This document shows, one piece after another, positions 1 through 8,130 of a DNA stretch of 37,553 nt; positions within the stretch are counted from its first letter, which is position 1, and every line of letters starts with the position of its first letter. The DNA is taken from NCBI GenBank assembly GCA_031292215.1, contig JARLHO010000160.1:1-37553 (forward strand), given 5' to 3'. A program made the position numbers and the translations under genes. Source of the DNA: Syntrophobacteraceae bacterium (GTDB taxonomy: Bacteria; Desulfobacterota; Syntrophobacteria; Syntrophobacterales; Syntrophobacteraceae). A model generated the notes under the pieces. That model was not told the origin of the DNA. It searched no databases and saw only the letters and a program-made list of their open reading frames with translations.

Positions 1-230
1 GATCGTGATTCCGGAGGGATCAAAATCCCGGAGGGATCAAAGCCATTAGCCGGGGGTTGAGGCCGTGAGGCCGACACCCCCGGAAAATGGCCCCCGGGAA
101 ATGGCCGTAAGGCCCCCCCGGGAAAGAACGATCGTGATTCCGGAGGGATCAAAGCCATTAGCCGGGGGTTGAGGCCGTGAGGCCGACACCCCCGGGAAAT
201 GGCCCCCGGAGACGACCCCGTAAGGGGTCG
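1..230. repeat. REP-type hairpin repeats beside a RAYT transposase
   Basis: A 24-bp direct repeat starting GATCGTGATTCCGGAGGG lies at 1-24 and 130-153. Each copy is followed by the same GC-rich hairpin: CCGGGGGT pairs with ACCCCCGG at 50-83 and again at 162-195, with an inner GGCC/GGCC stem. Copy 1 carries an extra short tandem duplication of GGAGGGATCAAA at about 25-41. A third, different hairpin (CGACCCC-GTAA-GGGGTCG) lies at 213-230. Such hairpins are the usual substrate of REP-associated tyrosine transposases, and one is encoded directly next to them. Confidence 0.75.
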
Positions 231-243
231 CAGATCAGAAACA

Positions 244-690
244 TCAATCTAGATATCTCTGATCATATTGAATCCCCGCCTTTTCGAGAAATTCGACAAA
301 TTCCTCACGGAATGACTTGAATCGATGATGTTCTTCCTGGTTGGAGATGTATTTGTGCACAGCAACGCGAACCGTGGCGCTCACGGTGAAAGCCGCATAT
401 CCATCCTGCCACCTGAAGGTGCGGTCTCCGATTTTTTCGTGTACCCACGCTGATGACGCTTTCTTCAATTCGCGAACAACGTCGGCCAGACAATGGGTGG
501 ATTTGAGCGCCAGCAACAAGTGAACATGATCGGCAACGCCGCCAATGACCTCGGGAAAGCCTCCCAACCCACGAACCGTCCCTCCGATGTACTCATGAAG
601 ACGGGTACGCCAGGAAAGGTCGATCGAAGCAATACGGTTTTTCGTCCCGAAGACGAGATGATAATGGAGACTGAGATGGGTGGATGACAT
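244..690 (-). CDS. REP-associated tyrosine transposase (IS200/IS605-like, Y1 HUH)
   Basis: A 148-residue protein of the Y1-transposase (RAYT) family, single-strand nucleases that act on hairpin DNA. The N-terminus (STHLSLHYHLVFGTKNR) is the typical first strand of the family. The metal-binding HUH motif reads DHVHLLL at about residue 69, and the conserved helix with the catalytic tyrosine is KYISNQEEHH at about residue 114. The start at 690 is chosen because the family begins just here; the reading frame stays open to 789, but those extra residues are Arg/Gly-rich and unlike the family. It ends just beside the REP hairpins at 1-230, its likely substrate. It appears intact and carries no accessory TnpB. 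RAYTs are often domesticated single-copy genes rather than active insertion sequences. Confidence 0.85.
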   Translation of the reverse strand: MSSTHLSLHYHLVFGTKNRIASIDLSWRTRLHEYIGGTVRGLGGFPEVIGGVADHVHLLLALKSTHCLADVVRELKKASSAWVHEKIGDRTFRWQDGYAAFTVSATVRVAVHKYISNQEEHHRFKSFREEFVEFLEKAGIQYDQRYLD

Positions 691-1410
691 CGAATGCCTT
701 TGCTGGCGCCCCCTCTGGGCGCATGAGGATGCGGCTTGCCTTCGGTGGTATCGCCCTCCATGTCGCGTCCACGACCGGGGCTCAACCACTGCCTAATGGC
801 CGGGAGCACTGCGGGCTCCAACCCGGTCGTCGTTTACAGGGTCGCAATTGCGAGAATACCCCTGCAGGTCCTGCCCCTCTATGAGATAGTCTCCCGCAAA
901 TATCACTAATAAGGGCTTCTTTTTCATCCAAGAATTTTTCAAGGAGGTGACTGTCATGGCACAGGTCTTGGTCTTTCCCTAAAAATATCGCTCCTGCTCA
1001 AACAGTGCAATTCGGACTTTACCCGTAACCGTAAACTCCCCTTTCCCGAGCCGAACACGCTCATCCTCTCTTTTACCACCCGGCTGGAAGAGCAAGGGAG
1101 TAGATATACCAATCTACACAACAAAAACAATTTTTCAAAAGAAGAAATAGTGGATTTCACTATTGTCCGGTAAATTTTGAATCGGCAGCTATAAACGTTT
1201 GATTTCTAATGCTCTTTGGCATAGTTTCCCGTTTTCGATTTGAATTTGGGTAGTGCTGTCCGCACGGCATTCATGGATTAGAACCGATACTCGGGCCAAA
1301 ATGTTGTTCCGGTTTATTGTAGGGTAGGCAAGGCCTTATCTTGCCCACCTTTTCGGTGGGCACGGTGAAACTGTGCCCACACACATTCGCCGCCGCTTTT
1401 GAAATTAACC
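691..1410. other. Non-coding stretch with decayed repeat sequence
   Basis: No convincing gene is seen. At 793-800 CTAATGGC matches, in inverted orientation, the base of the REP unit at 1-200, and may be the decayed REP on the other side of the transposase. At 941-982 a perfect AAGGAGG Shine-Dalgarno precedes an ATG that opens only eight codons (MAQVLVFP) before a stop, probably the beginning of a destroyed gene. Two overlapping hairpins lie at 1342-1362 (TGCCCACC/GGTGGGCA) and about 1357-1380 (TGGGCAC/GTGCCCA), typical of dispersed repeat families. The remainder shows no coding pattern. Confidence 0.5.
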
Positions 1411-1815
1411 GGACGGCAGTGAGTGGATTTATACTTTCGCCGCTGGGCGGTAGAGGATCATTACGGGACCGAGAAATTGGCTCTGGAAATCGAGAAATTC
1501 CACGGCAGGACGAGCAACAGTATCCGTTAAGAACTCTTTGCCGTTGTCATAATGTTAGTAATTGCCAGGACCCTGATGATGCTTACGTCTCAAGCAAACG
1601 CTGAAAAGGAAGCGGAATTCCAGTTTAAAAATGCCATCATGACTTTGGCGGCCGAGGCGGCCATACTCGTAACCGATGATCCGCAAAAAACAGTAAAGAT
1701 ATCTACCGGGATCCTGAATGCCATCTCACGCGTTAGGTGCTACAGGCCCAAATCTCGCTGCCCTTCTCAGCCAAGAGTAACAAAGAGGCCTCCAAACAAG
1801 TGGTGTTCAAACGGG
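1411..1815 (+). pseudogene. IS4-family transposase, C-terminal remnant with in-frame stops
   Basis: Reading the frame that passes through 1552 gives a recognisable DDE transposase C-terminus: VDLYFRRWAVEDHYGTEKL (the Y-x2-RW-x-VE block around the catalytic Glu of IS4-type enzymes), then EIEKFHGRTSNSIR, ELFAVVIMLVIARTLMML, and a Pro/Arg-rich tail (PSQPRVTKRPPNKW). The frame is broken by TGA at 1420-1422 and by TAA at 1528-1530; the latter looks like a CAA(Gln)-to-TAA change in an otherwise conserved IRQELFA. The N-terminal two thirds, including the first two catalytic Asp residues, is absent. It is a dead fragment. The exact left border cannot be placed. Confidence 0.65.
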
Positions 1816-1973
1816 CGGGAAAAGTTCGGGACTTTGCAAAACCGAAAACCGGGATGCCAATCCCGCAACGTTTGTTCTAACTCCCTGTTTAGCATGCAAA
1901 ATATTTCGCGTGTGAGCGATAAGTTACCGCCACTGTGCGATTGTCTCCCCTCTGTTCTCGACCGCACCACCCC

Positions 1974-2432
1974 TTACACGGTCAGTGCGAAATCCTTCTC
2001 CCTTATCCTCGCCCACACCCGTTCGGGATCGAGTTGCAAGAGGTCGCATATCCACAGATAGCTGCCCATATCCTCGCTCTGGGATTTAAACCACGCCTCG
2101 GCCCTCCGCTTGTCACTGCGGATTTCTCGATCGTAGTACCATCCGCGAAGCCGGATTCCGTTTACCGAGACCTCGTAGCCCGCGCCCTTGCGACGGTAAT
2201 CCTCTATCGCCTGCAGAAGTACCGCGCCCCAAAGCGCAAGCTCGCCGCTTATGGCGTCCGTGTCCCCGGCAGATTCCAAATCAACACATCCCGGCCCACC
2301 GGCAGAACGCGGGGGCTTTTCAAAAACCTCGCCTCCCGTGGCGCCTCTTGCTCCAGATCGCCTGGTCCTTTTTTCACGTCCTTTGATTTCTTCTACGCCC
2401 CGTGCCTCGATCCTAAGATTTACAGCTCCCAT
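1974..2432 (-). CDS. Hypothetical protein, possibly mobile-element derived
   Basis: A 152-residue protein that I do not recognise by name. The first 50 residues are low-complexity (Glu/Gly/Arg-rich). The C-terminal 100 residues look folded: GELALWGAVLLQAIEDYRR, then GWYYDREIRSDKRRAEAWF, and finally YLWICDLLQLDPERVWARI. That arrangement (an AVLLQAIED helix, AWF, and a final xxCxxLxLDPxxV helix) resembles short proteins I associate with phages and integrated elements. The start at 2432 is preferred because GGAGG lies 8 bases upstream; another in-frame ATG at 2447 has no ribosome site. It sits in a stretch of transposase remnants, consistent with an acquired gene. Whether it is expressed is unclear. 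Confidence 0.55.
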   Translation of the reverse strand: MGAVNLRIEARGVEEIKGREKRTRRSGARGATGGEVFEKPPRSAGGPGCVDLESAGDTDAISGELALWGAVLLQAIEDYRRKGAGYEVSVNGIRLRGWYYDREIRSDKRRAEAWFKSQSEDMGSYLWICDLLQLDPERVWARIREKDFALTV

Positions 2433-2804
2433 GTCGCCGGCCTCCATGTGTGTGGATTGACTCTTTCATAGAAAGAAGTGACTATCATGGCCACAGGCTA
2501 TATCGCGAACCATTGACCGGTGCAAACGGCAACCAGAAGCGGCAATAGAAGCGGCAACCAGAAACGGAAACAGAAACGGCAAAATGCAGCCAAGTAAAAA
2601 AAATATCCCGGCCCTGTCTTGTTGCTAAATGGCCCGCTTGCCTGCATCGGCCCGATTTTCATGGCCACCGGGTCAAATTGTGGTTTAAAATAAAAATGGG
2701 CTAAAAGCCGCGAAGAAAAAACACTCCTTGGGGGGAGCAAAGCCCGGGCTTCATCGCAATTTACCGCCCACCCGGCCACCAAAGATACAAAGAAGGAAAG
2801 GCAA
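2433..2804. other. Intergenic stretch with CGGCAA array
   Basis: No protein gene is seen. At 2487-2516 an ATG-led run of nine codons (MATGYIANH) follows the sequence GAAGTGACTATC, closely resembling the leader at about 944-958 (GAGGTGACTGTCATGGC). Both look like truncated starts of related lost genes. From 2524 an array of CGGCAA units follows. The remainder up to 2804 is unremarkable. Confidence 0.4.
2524..2583 (+). repeat. 12/13-bp CGGCAA tandem array, copy A
   Basis: CGG(C/A)AA occurs at 2527, 2540, 2552, 2565 and 2577, spaced 13, 12, 13 and 12 bases, so the higher-order period is 25. The unit is approximately A-A/G-CGGCAA-YN-AG. The same degenerate unit forms arrays at about 5038-5100 (reverse orientation) and 31632-31695, both intergenic. 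Confidence 0.7.
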
Positions 2805-3026
2805 ATGAGCGGTTCGCAAAACGCCGGGCGCAAGTCGAAATGGCGCCGGCTTGAAAAATATGTTTGTGTCGCCTGTAAAAAAGAGCAAAGTTTTTGCTGG
2901 AGCTGCCCCTGCGGCTTTATGATTTGCTGGGGGTGCATGAAGGAAAATTATTGGGGTATGAGCTGCAACGGAATCCTGTGGACGTGTCCTGACTGTGGGG
3001 CTATTCGCAGTTTTGGAAATGACTGA
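2805..3026 (+). CDS. Small cysteine-rich, probably zinc-binding protein
   Basis: A 73-residue basic protein with nine cysteines in zinc-ribbon-like pairs: CVAC at about residue 21, CWSCPC at about 32, CWGC at about 41, an isolated Cys at about 54 and CPDC at about 60. It has no signal peptide or membrane segment, so is probably cytoplasmic. An AAGGAAAGG ribosome site lies just before the ATG at 2805. The spacing suggests two four-Cys metal sites rather than a 2Fe-2S cluster. It lies about 90 bases upstream of the oxidoreductase gene in the same direction and could be co-transcribed. I do not recognise a named family. Function is unknown; a nucleic-acid or partner-protein binding role is the usual guess for such ribbons. 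Confidence 0.65.
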   Translation: MSGSQNAGRKSKWRRLEKYVCVACKKEQSFCWSCPCGFMICWGCMKENYWGMSCNGILWTCPDCGAIRSFGND

Positions 3027-3119
3027 GGCGCGCTGGCGCGCCGCCGGCCGGACCTCTTAGCGTCCTGCCTGTCGGGATGCATTGCGCCAAAGGTCGTGGA
3101 GCGTGGGGAAAGGGAGCTG

Positions 3120-4871
3120 ATGAGCAAAAAAAAGGTAGTGATAATCGGAGGCGTGGCGCTTGGTCCGAAAGCGGCCTGCAGGCTTAAAAGGCTTGAGCCT
3201 GACGCCGAGGTGGTGATGGTCGATCAGGACGAATTCATTTCCTACGGAGGCTGCGGCATCCCGTATTTTATCTCGGGAGATGTGAACACCGTGCAGGATC
3301 TTATGAGCACGAGCTTCCACATGCTTAGGACCCCTCAGTTTTTTGAGGACGTAAAGGACGTCCTGGTAAAGGTGCGCACGAAGGTGACCGCGATAGACCG
3401 GGAGAAAATGGTCGTGCGGGTCCTCGATCTGGCCTCGAGCGCCGAGGACGAACTGCCCTACGACAAGCTGGTGATAGCAACCGGCAGCTCGCCCAATAGA
3501 CCTCCGATTCCGGGCATCGACCTTCCCGGGGTGACCTCGGTTACAAACCTTCACTCGGCGATGGCCGTAAAGGACATGCTTGCGGCAGGGAAGGTGGAAC
3601 GAGCGGTTATCGTCGGCGCGGGGGCGATTGGCTGCGAAATGGCGGAGGCCTTAGGAGATCTGTGGGGGATCGAAACGCATCTGGTGGAAATCGAAAATCA
3701 GGTGATGCCGGGAATCCTCGCCCCGGCTCTTGCCGCAATCGTTTCGACCCACCTGGAAGAAAAAGGGGTGCGGGTTCGACTGGGCCGACGAGTCGTTCAA
3801 ATCTCGCGGGATGACGAAGGTGGGGGGCTCAAAGTGGACCTGGGCCCTGATGAGACCATCCGCGCCGAACTGGTCATCACCGCGGCGGGCGTGCGGCCCA
3901 ATACGGAGATAGCTAAAACCGCCGGCCTTGCCACGGGGCGCTCCGGCGCCTTGATCGTAGACGAGATGCTTAGGACTTCGGACCCCAATATCTTCGCGGG
4001 TGGCGACTGCATCGAGATCCCCCACCTCATTACCGGAAATCCTGTCTTTTTCCCCCAGGGCTCCCTTGCCAACCGGCAGGGGCGGGTGATCGGGACCAAC
4101 CTTGCGGGAGGCGCCGCAAAATTTAAGGGGACGGTCGGCAGCTTTTCCATGAAGGTCTTCGACCTGGGTATCGCTTCCACCGGCATAACCCCCCAGGCGG
4201 CCCTAAAAAACGGTTTCGATCCCGAATCGGTGCTCGTTGTCCAGGCTGACCGGGCGCACTTCTATCCCACCCAGGACCTTATGTATTTCCAACTTACCGT
4301 GGACCGAAAGACTCGCCGCATCCTGGGCGCGCAGGCCGTAGGCACAAATGGCGACGCGGTTGCGGGCAGAATAAACTCCATTGCCGCAGTCCTTCCGTTC
4401 GAGCCAACGGTAGAAGATATCTCCAACCTCGAAATAGCCTACTCCCCTCCTTTTGCCTCCGCGCTGGACGTGGTAAACGCAGTGGGCAATACGGCCGAAA
4501 ACATCCTCGATGGGTTGAACAGGCCAATGGATCCGGGCGAGTTCGAGAAATGTTTTCTCGTAGATGAACAGGCGGATTGTCTCTGCCTGGATGTGAGAAG
4601 CCCCGCCAATGCGGCCCCGTTTGTCCAACGCTACGGCGCCCGGTGGCTAAACATTCCGCAGGAGACCCTGCACAAAAGAATCGATGAGGTGCCCAAAGAC
4701 AAGCGGCTGCTTCTCGTTTGCAATTCGGGAGTTCGCTCCTACGAGGCTATGCGTCAGCTCGAAAGGGCGGGAATCAAAAATACCGTAAATGTCCAGGGCG
4801 GGGTTGCCGCGCTCAAAAAATCCGGGACGCTTCCCAAAGCCCCGGAAGGCGAAGGCGGTAACACCGATTAA
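3120..4871 (+). CDS. FAD-dependent CoA-disulfide-reductase-like enzyme fused to rhodanese
   Basis: A 583-residue pyridine nucleotide-disulfide oxidoreductase. The N-terminal FAD Rossmann motif is VVIIGGVALGPKAA (residues 6-19). A single redox cysteine lies in YGGCGIPYF (Cys45), the layout of CoA disulfide reductases and NADH oxidases/persulfide reductases rather than the CxxxxC of glutathione reductase. A second Rossmann fold for NAD(P)H is VIVGAGAIGCEMAEAL (about 165-180), and the second FAD-binding site is IFAGGDC. A dimerisation domain follows, then a C-terminal rhodanese domain with active-site loop CNSGVRS. This architecture (CoADR-RHD) is known to reduce CoA-persulfide/polysulfide or CoA disulfide with NAD(P)H, in sulfur metabolism or redox balance. 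The start at 3120 has AGGGAG four bases upstream; the in-frame ATG at 3096 lacks a site. Confidence 0.85.
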   Translation: MSKKKVVIIGGVALGPKAACRLKRLEPDAEVVMVDQDEFISYGGCGIPYFISGDVNTVQDLMSTSFHMLRTPQFFEDVKDVLVKVRTKVTAIDREKMVVRVLDLASSAEDELPYDKLVIATGSSPNRPPIPGIDLPGVTSVTNLHSAMAVKDMLAAGKVERAVIVGAGAIGCEMAEALGDLWGIETHLVEIENQVMPGILAPALAAIVSTHLEEKGVRVRLGRRVVQISRDDEGGGLKVDLGPDETIRAELVITAAGVRPNTEIAKTAGLATGRSGALIVDEMLRTSDPNIFAGGDCIEIPHLITGNPVFFPQGSLANRQGRVIGTNLAGGAAKFKGTVGSFSMKVFDLGIASTGITPQAALKNGFDPESVLVVQADRAHFYPTQDLMYFQLTVDRKTRRILGAQAVGTNGDAVAGRINSIAAVLPFEPTVEDISNLEIAYSPPFASALDVVNAVGNTAENILDGLNRPMDPGEFEKCFLVDEQADCLCLDVRSPANAAPFVQRYGARWLNIPQETLHKRIDEVPKDKRLLLVCNSGVRSYEAMRQLERAGIKNTVNVQGGVAALKKSGTLPKAPEGEGGNTD

Positions 4872-5475
4872 TAAGAGAAATTCGCATACTGAGCTGTTAT
4901 GACGACGGCGCGTTTAAATATTGTTCGCCCCCCAAGCGCATGAGCGTCCGGGTCGCGGGCTTCAAGGCCCGCGAACCCGAAACCCGTGGGGGTGCGGGGG
5001 GCACAGCGCCCCGCGCTTCTGTCCCCATTTTTTACGTTTGCCTCTTCTGGTTGCCGTTCCTATTGCCGTTCCAATTTGCCGCTTCTAGTCGCCGTTTTGA
5101 ACCCCTCGCCTCCATGCTGCTACAATCGCTGTCGTAGACACACTTTTTTCGTCATCGACAGGAAGGAATCTGAAAATGGCTTCCCTATGCACCCTACTCA
5201 CCCATTCACCGTTTCACCGATTCACCGGCCCTTGTCGCTGTTATTGCTGTTATTGTGCTGTTAGGCGTGCTGTTCCCACGCTGTTTCGCTGCTGTTATTT
5301 TTGGAAAATTATCACCACTTTATCTTTACAATACGGTATCTTAAGTCATTTGGTGCTTGATTTTTCCCTGTTTTTTCAGCCAAACGCCTGACAGGGCCTT
5401 CTTTTCCCGAGTGGTATGTCCCTGTTCGGTTAACGATCCCATTGTGTTGCTTTTATGTTCAAAGGAGATACCCAC
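4872..5475. other. Intergenic region with hairpins and CGGCAA array
   Basis: A 604-bp gap without a credible gene. It holds a perfect 8-bp hairpin TCGCGGGC/GCCCGCGA at 4953-4974 and a second GC-rich inverted repeat at about 4994-5022. There is no clear T-run, so these are probably repeat hairpins rather than a terminator. The reverse-orientation CGGCAA array is at 5038-5100. Simple-sequence stretches follow: TTCACC units at about 5205-5232 and GTTATTGCT units at about 5238-5262. Confidence 0.5.
5038..5100 (-). repeat. 12/13-bp CGGCAA tandem array, copy B (reverse orientation)
   Basis: On the plus strand GCCG occurs at 5053, 5065, 5078 and 5091 (spacing 12, 13, 13), separated by TTCTGGTT, TTCCTATT and TTCTAGTC. 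Read on the minus strand it is the same unit as at 2524-2583. Confidence 0.7.
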
Positions 5476-6843
5476 TTGCCTCACGCCCCGAACTCGCGCC
5501 TGGATACCGGCGCCGTTTCTTGCTGGGACGGCCCCCCTGTTGCGATCCTTTGGACCCATTCGCTCGTGTGGGGGCTCCTTTGCCTGGATGCCCTCTCGGT
5601 GCTGGGGATCCCCTTTCGACTGCTTAGCGCATCGGATGTTTGCGAAGGGCGCCTTGAGGCCTTCCGCGTATTGATCGTTCCAGGCGGTTGGGCCGCTCAC
5701 AAAGCTTGCGCTCTGGGAGATACGGGTAGGGCGAGGATCGCCCGGTTTATCGACGAAGGCGGATCGTACCTTGGCTTTTGCGGTGGCGCGGGCCTTGCCC
5801 TGTCGAGCCCGCCGGCCCTCAATCTGGTTCCGATTAAAAGGATGCCCCTCTCCCGGCGTCTCCCGAGCGCAAGCGGCCGCGTCTATGTCTGCGGCATGCC
5901 GTCCCACTCGGCCTGGGAAAACATTCCGGACCAAATTCCCGTTTCCATCTGGTGGCCCTCGCAATTCCTCGTTCCCACCGGCTGCGAAGCCTTGCGCCTC
6001 GCCTCCTACACCCGGAGACAGGGAGAAGATTTTCAGGTAGCCGACTTGAGAGTGCGAGACCTGGGTGCGGCCGTTGGCTGGGCCGAGCTGGAAAGAGTCT
6101 ACGGTATCAATCTCGATCCGGCCAGGATCTACGGAGAGCCGGCGATAATCGAAGTCCGCAGGGGCAAGGGCGCCCTTATCCTTTCCTATGCGCATCTAGA
6201 GACCCCGGGGGACTCCTGGGGTAACCGGCTTCTTGTAAACATCCTGCAATACCTCGATAACACTTCCCCCGGCCCCCGGGGCAGGGCTGCGGCCATCACT
6301 TTCGGGAAAAGCAAAGGCGGCTTTTTCCTAAACGATCTGTTGGCAGGCGGGGACCCGGGGGAAAACCGCACCGCTTCGCTTTGCGGGGTTTTTGGAGCAA
6401 AACGGGCCGCCCGGGAACTCATCGCCTTCGGCCAGGCCAACCTGCTCTGGGACTGGAGAAAGCCATGGCTGCTCAACTGGAGGCGGGGCATACGGGGCTT
6501 TGAGTACGGCGCCCTTTTCGTTTGTCTTGCCTGCATGGCGGAACTCGAACGAAGATCGAGACAGGTTGGCGGCGGTCCTGTGGAGGGGGTAGAGCGACTC
6601 GAACAAATGACTCTGAAGTTCTGCGGGCTTGCCCGGCGGCTTCTTTTCGAAGAAAAACTCATCTCCGAAACGACCACCCTTAGTAAAATCGGAAAAGTAA
6701 ACGAGACGGTCGATTCCCTGCGCGTCACGCTCTTTGGCGAAAAGATGAATCACGGAGGCTTGTGCGCAGCTCTTTTCGACCTCATCGACCGCATGCTCCT
6801 GGCTTTGATCCGGGAAGCCATGCAGGAGGGAACAATCGCTTGA
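5476..6843 (+). CDS. BPL_N-type glutamine-amidotransferase-like protein with long C-terminal extension
   Basis: A 455-residue protein. The first ~240 residues match the biotin-protein-ligase N-terminal (BPL_N) branch of class-I glutamine-amidotransferase-like folds: LIVPGGWA (about 66-73), IARFIDEGGSYLGFCGGAGLAL with the putative nucleophile Cys at about 102, and GALILSYAHLETPGD near 226. The catalytic His/Glu of true amidotransferases is not clear. Residues ~250-455 are mainly helical with no family I recognise. No biotin ligase catalytic domain is present, so the name describes the fold, not the function. The start is the TTG at 5476 because AAAGGAGA lies 7 bases upstream; the ATG at 5455 lacks a site. 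An MFS transporter gene follows after 87 bases, so a shared small-molecule substrate is possible but unproven. Confidence 0.7.
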   Translation: MPHAPNSRLDTGAVSCWDGPPVAILWTHSLVWGLLCLDALSVLGIPFRLLSASDVCEGRLEAFRVLIVPGGWAAHKACALGDTGRARIARFIDEGGSYLGFCGGAGLALSSPPALNLVPIKRMPLSRRLPSASGRVYVCGMPSHSAWENIPDQIPVSIWWPSQFLVPTGCEALRLASYTRRQGEDFQVADLRVRDLGAAVGWAELERVYGINLDPARIYGEPAIIEVRRGKGALILSYAHLETPGDSWGNRLLVNILQYLDNTSPGPRGRAAAITFGKSKGGFFLNDLLAGGDPGENRTASLCGVFGAKRAARELIAFGQANLLWDWRKPWLLNWRRGIRGFEYGALFVCLACMAELERRSRQVGGGPVEGVERLEQMTLKFCGLARRLLFEEKLISETTTLSKIGKVNETVDSLRVTLFGEKMNHGGLCAALFDLIDRMLLALIREAMQEGTIA

Positions 6844-6930
6844 CGGGGCGCTCCATGCAAAATAGGTCTTTTCCAGCGCAACCCATCAGGCTAATCTTGA
6901 ACGCAATCAGGTCTCAAAGGATCGAGCATA

Positions 6931-8130
6931 ATGAAAGACCCTGACGGGCGAAAAGTGATTTTGATTCTAGGTATCATGACCTTTTGGTGCAACGGGGAAA
7001 ACTACGCCGCCGCACCCCTTTTGGTCGAAATAGCCCGGGAGTTCCACGTAAACATCAGTCAGGCGGCCCTCTCCGTTACCTCCTACATGCTGCCCTTCGG
7101 ACTGTTCACCATTATTTTCGGCCCCCTTGCCGACCGCTACGGCAAGGCCCGGGTCATTAACTTTGCGGCATTTGGCTCCGCCATTTTCTGTGCTCTTGCG
7201 GCAACCGCTCCCGGCCTTCTCTCCCTGTGCGTCCTGCGGGCGGTAAACGGCGCGTTTGCCGCGGCCATTCTTCCCGTGACCATGTCGCTTGTGGGGGACC
7301 GGTTCAGCCGAGAGCCGGGAAAAGTCCAGCACGCCCTGGGCAAAGTCTTCGGCATCATGTTTCTGGGCGGGGCGTGTGCGACGGCCATTGGCGGGGCGCT
7401 CTCTTATTTTGGTTCCTGGAGACTCGTCTATCTGTTCTACGGGCTCGCCGAGCTTGTCACGGCCCTCGTCATGCTAAAGACCCTGGACAAGTCTCCCGGG
7501 ACGGTCGCCAGGTTCAGCTTACGAGATGCATACCGGGAGGCTTTTGCAAACGCCGATCTGGTAAAGACGGTCAGCATAGTGTTTCTCGTCGGGGGCTCGG
7601 TTTTCGGATCCTTTGCCTACGCCGGCCAATTCGTTCAGGCCACAACCGGGTACAACCTCTTTGAGGTTGGACTCATTCTGACCTTCTTTGGCCTGGCCAC
7701 AGTTGTCGGCGGCAGGAAAACGGCGCGGCTTCGGCAAAAGCTGGGAAACCGGCTGCTGCTCTACGCGGGCATCTTCGGCGCGCTGTCGTGGGCGCTCATG
7801 GGGGTCTCGCATTCCCCTATTTTCATCTCGTTATCTCTTACGGGTTTCGGGCTGGGATTTATTATGATCCATCCAAGTCTTGTGGCCACAGCCCAGCAGC
7901 TCATGCCCGGCCGGCGCGGCACGGTCATGTCGCTCGTATCGTTTAACCTGTTTGTGGGCGGGGGCCTTGGAACGCTTGTAAACGGAAAAATACTCGACAA
8001 TTGGGGTTTCGGGGCGGTTTTTCTACTCGCTGCGGTGTTGCTCCTGCTCGCCGGGTTTATCGGTTCGATCGTTTTACAAAGGCAGAGCGGCCGAAGCGTT
8101 TCGACCGCTCTGCCCGTAATCGAGAGCTAA
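6931..8130 (+). CDS. MFS transporter, 12-TM
   Basis: A 399-residue major facilitator superfamily permease of the inner membrane. Hydrophobic segments follow each other through the whole length, consistent with 12 helices. The loop 2-3 signature (motif A) is present as [12 protein letters not shown] at about residue 63, and motif C-like glycine-rich helices follow at about 145-165. The closest pattern is the drug/H+ antiporter (DHA1) type, but the substrate cannot be told from sequence. AAGGA lies about 9 bases before the ATG. It follows the BPL_N protein gene with an 87-bp gap and probably shares its transcript. Its stop codon overlaps the stop of ftsH, which runs in the opposite direction (8127-8130). 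Confidence 0.85.
   Translation: MKDPDGRKVILILGIMTFWCNGENYAAAPLLVEIAREFHVNISQAALSVTSYMLPFGLFTIIFGPLADRYGKARVINFAAFGSAIFCALAATAPGLLSLCVLRAVNGAFAAAILPVTMSLVGDRFSREPGKVQHALGKVFGIMFLGGACATAIGGALSYFGSWRLVYLFYGLAELVTALVMLKTLDKSPGTVARFSLRDAYREAFANADLVKTVSIVFLVGGSVFGSFAYAGQFVQATTGYNLFEVGLILTFFGLATVVGGRKTARLRQKLGNRLLLYAGIFGALSWALMGVSHSPIFISLSLTGFGLGFIMIHPSLVATAQQLMPGRRGTVMSLVSFNLFVGGGLGTLVNGKILDNWGFGAVFLLAAVLLLLAGFIGSIVLQRQSGRSVSTALPVIES

Noticed and set aside
2524-2583. CRISPR array from CGGCAA repeats
   Set aside because: The period is only 12/13 bases and spacers are not distinct.
2498-2938. Reverse 146-codon frame
   Set aside because: It runs antisense across the CGGCAA array and into the Cys-rich gene, and resembles no family.
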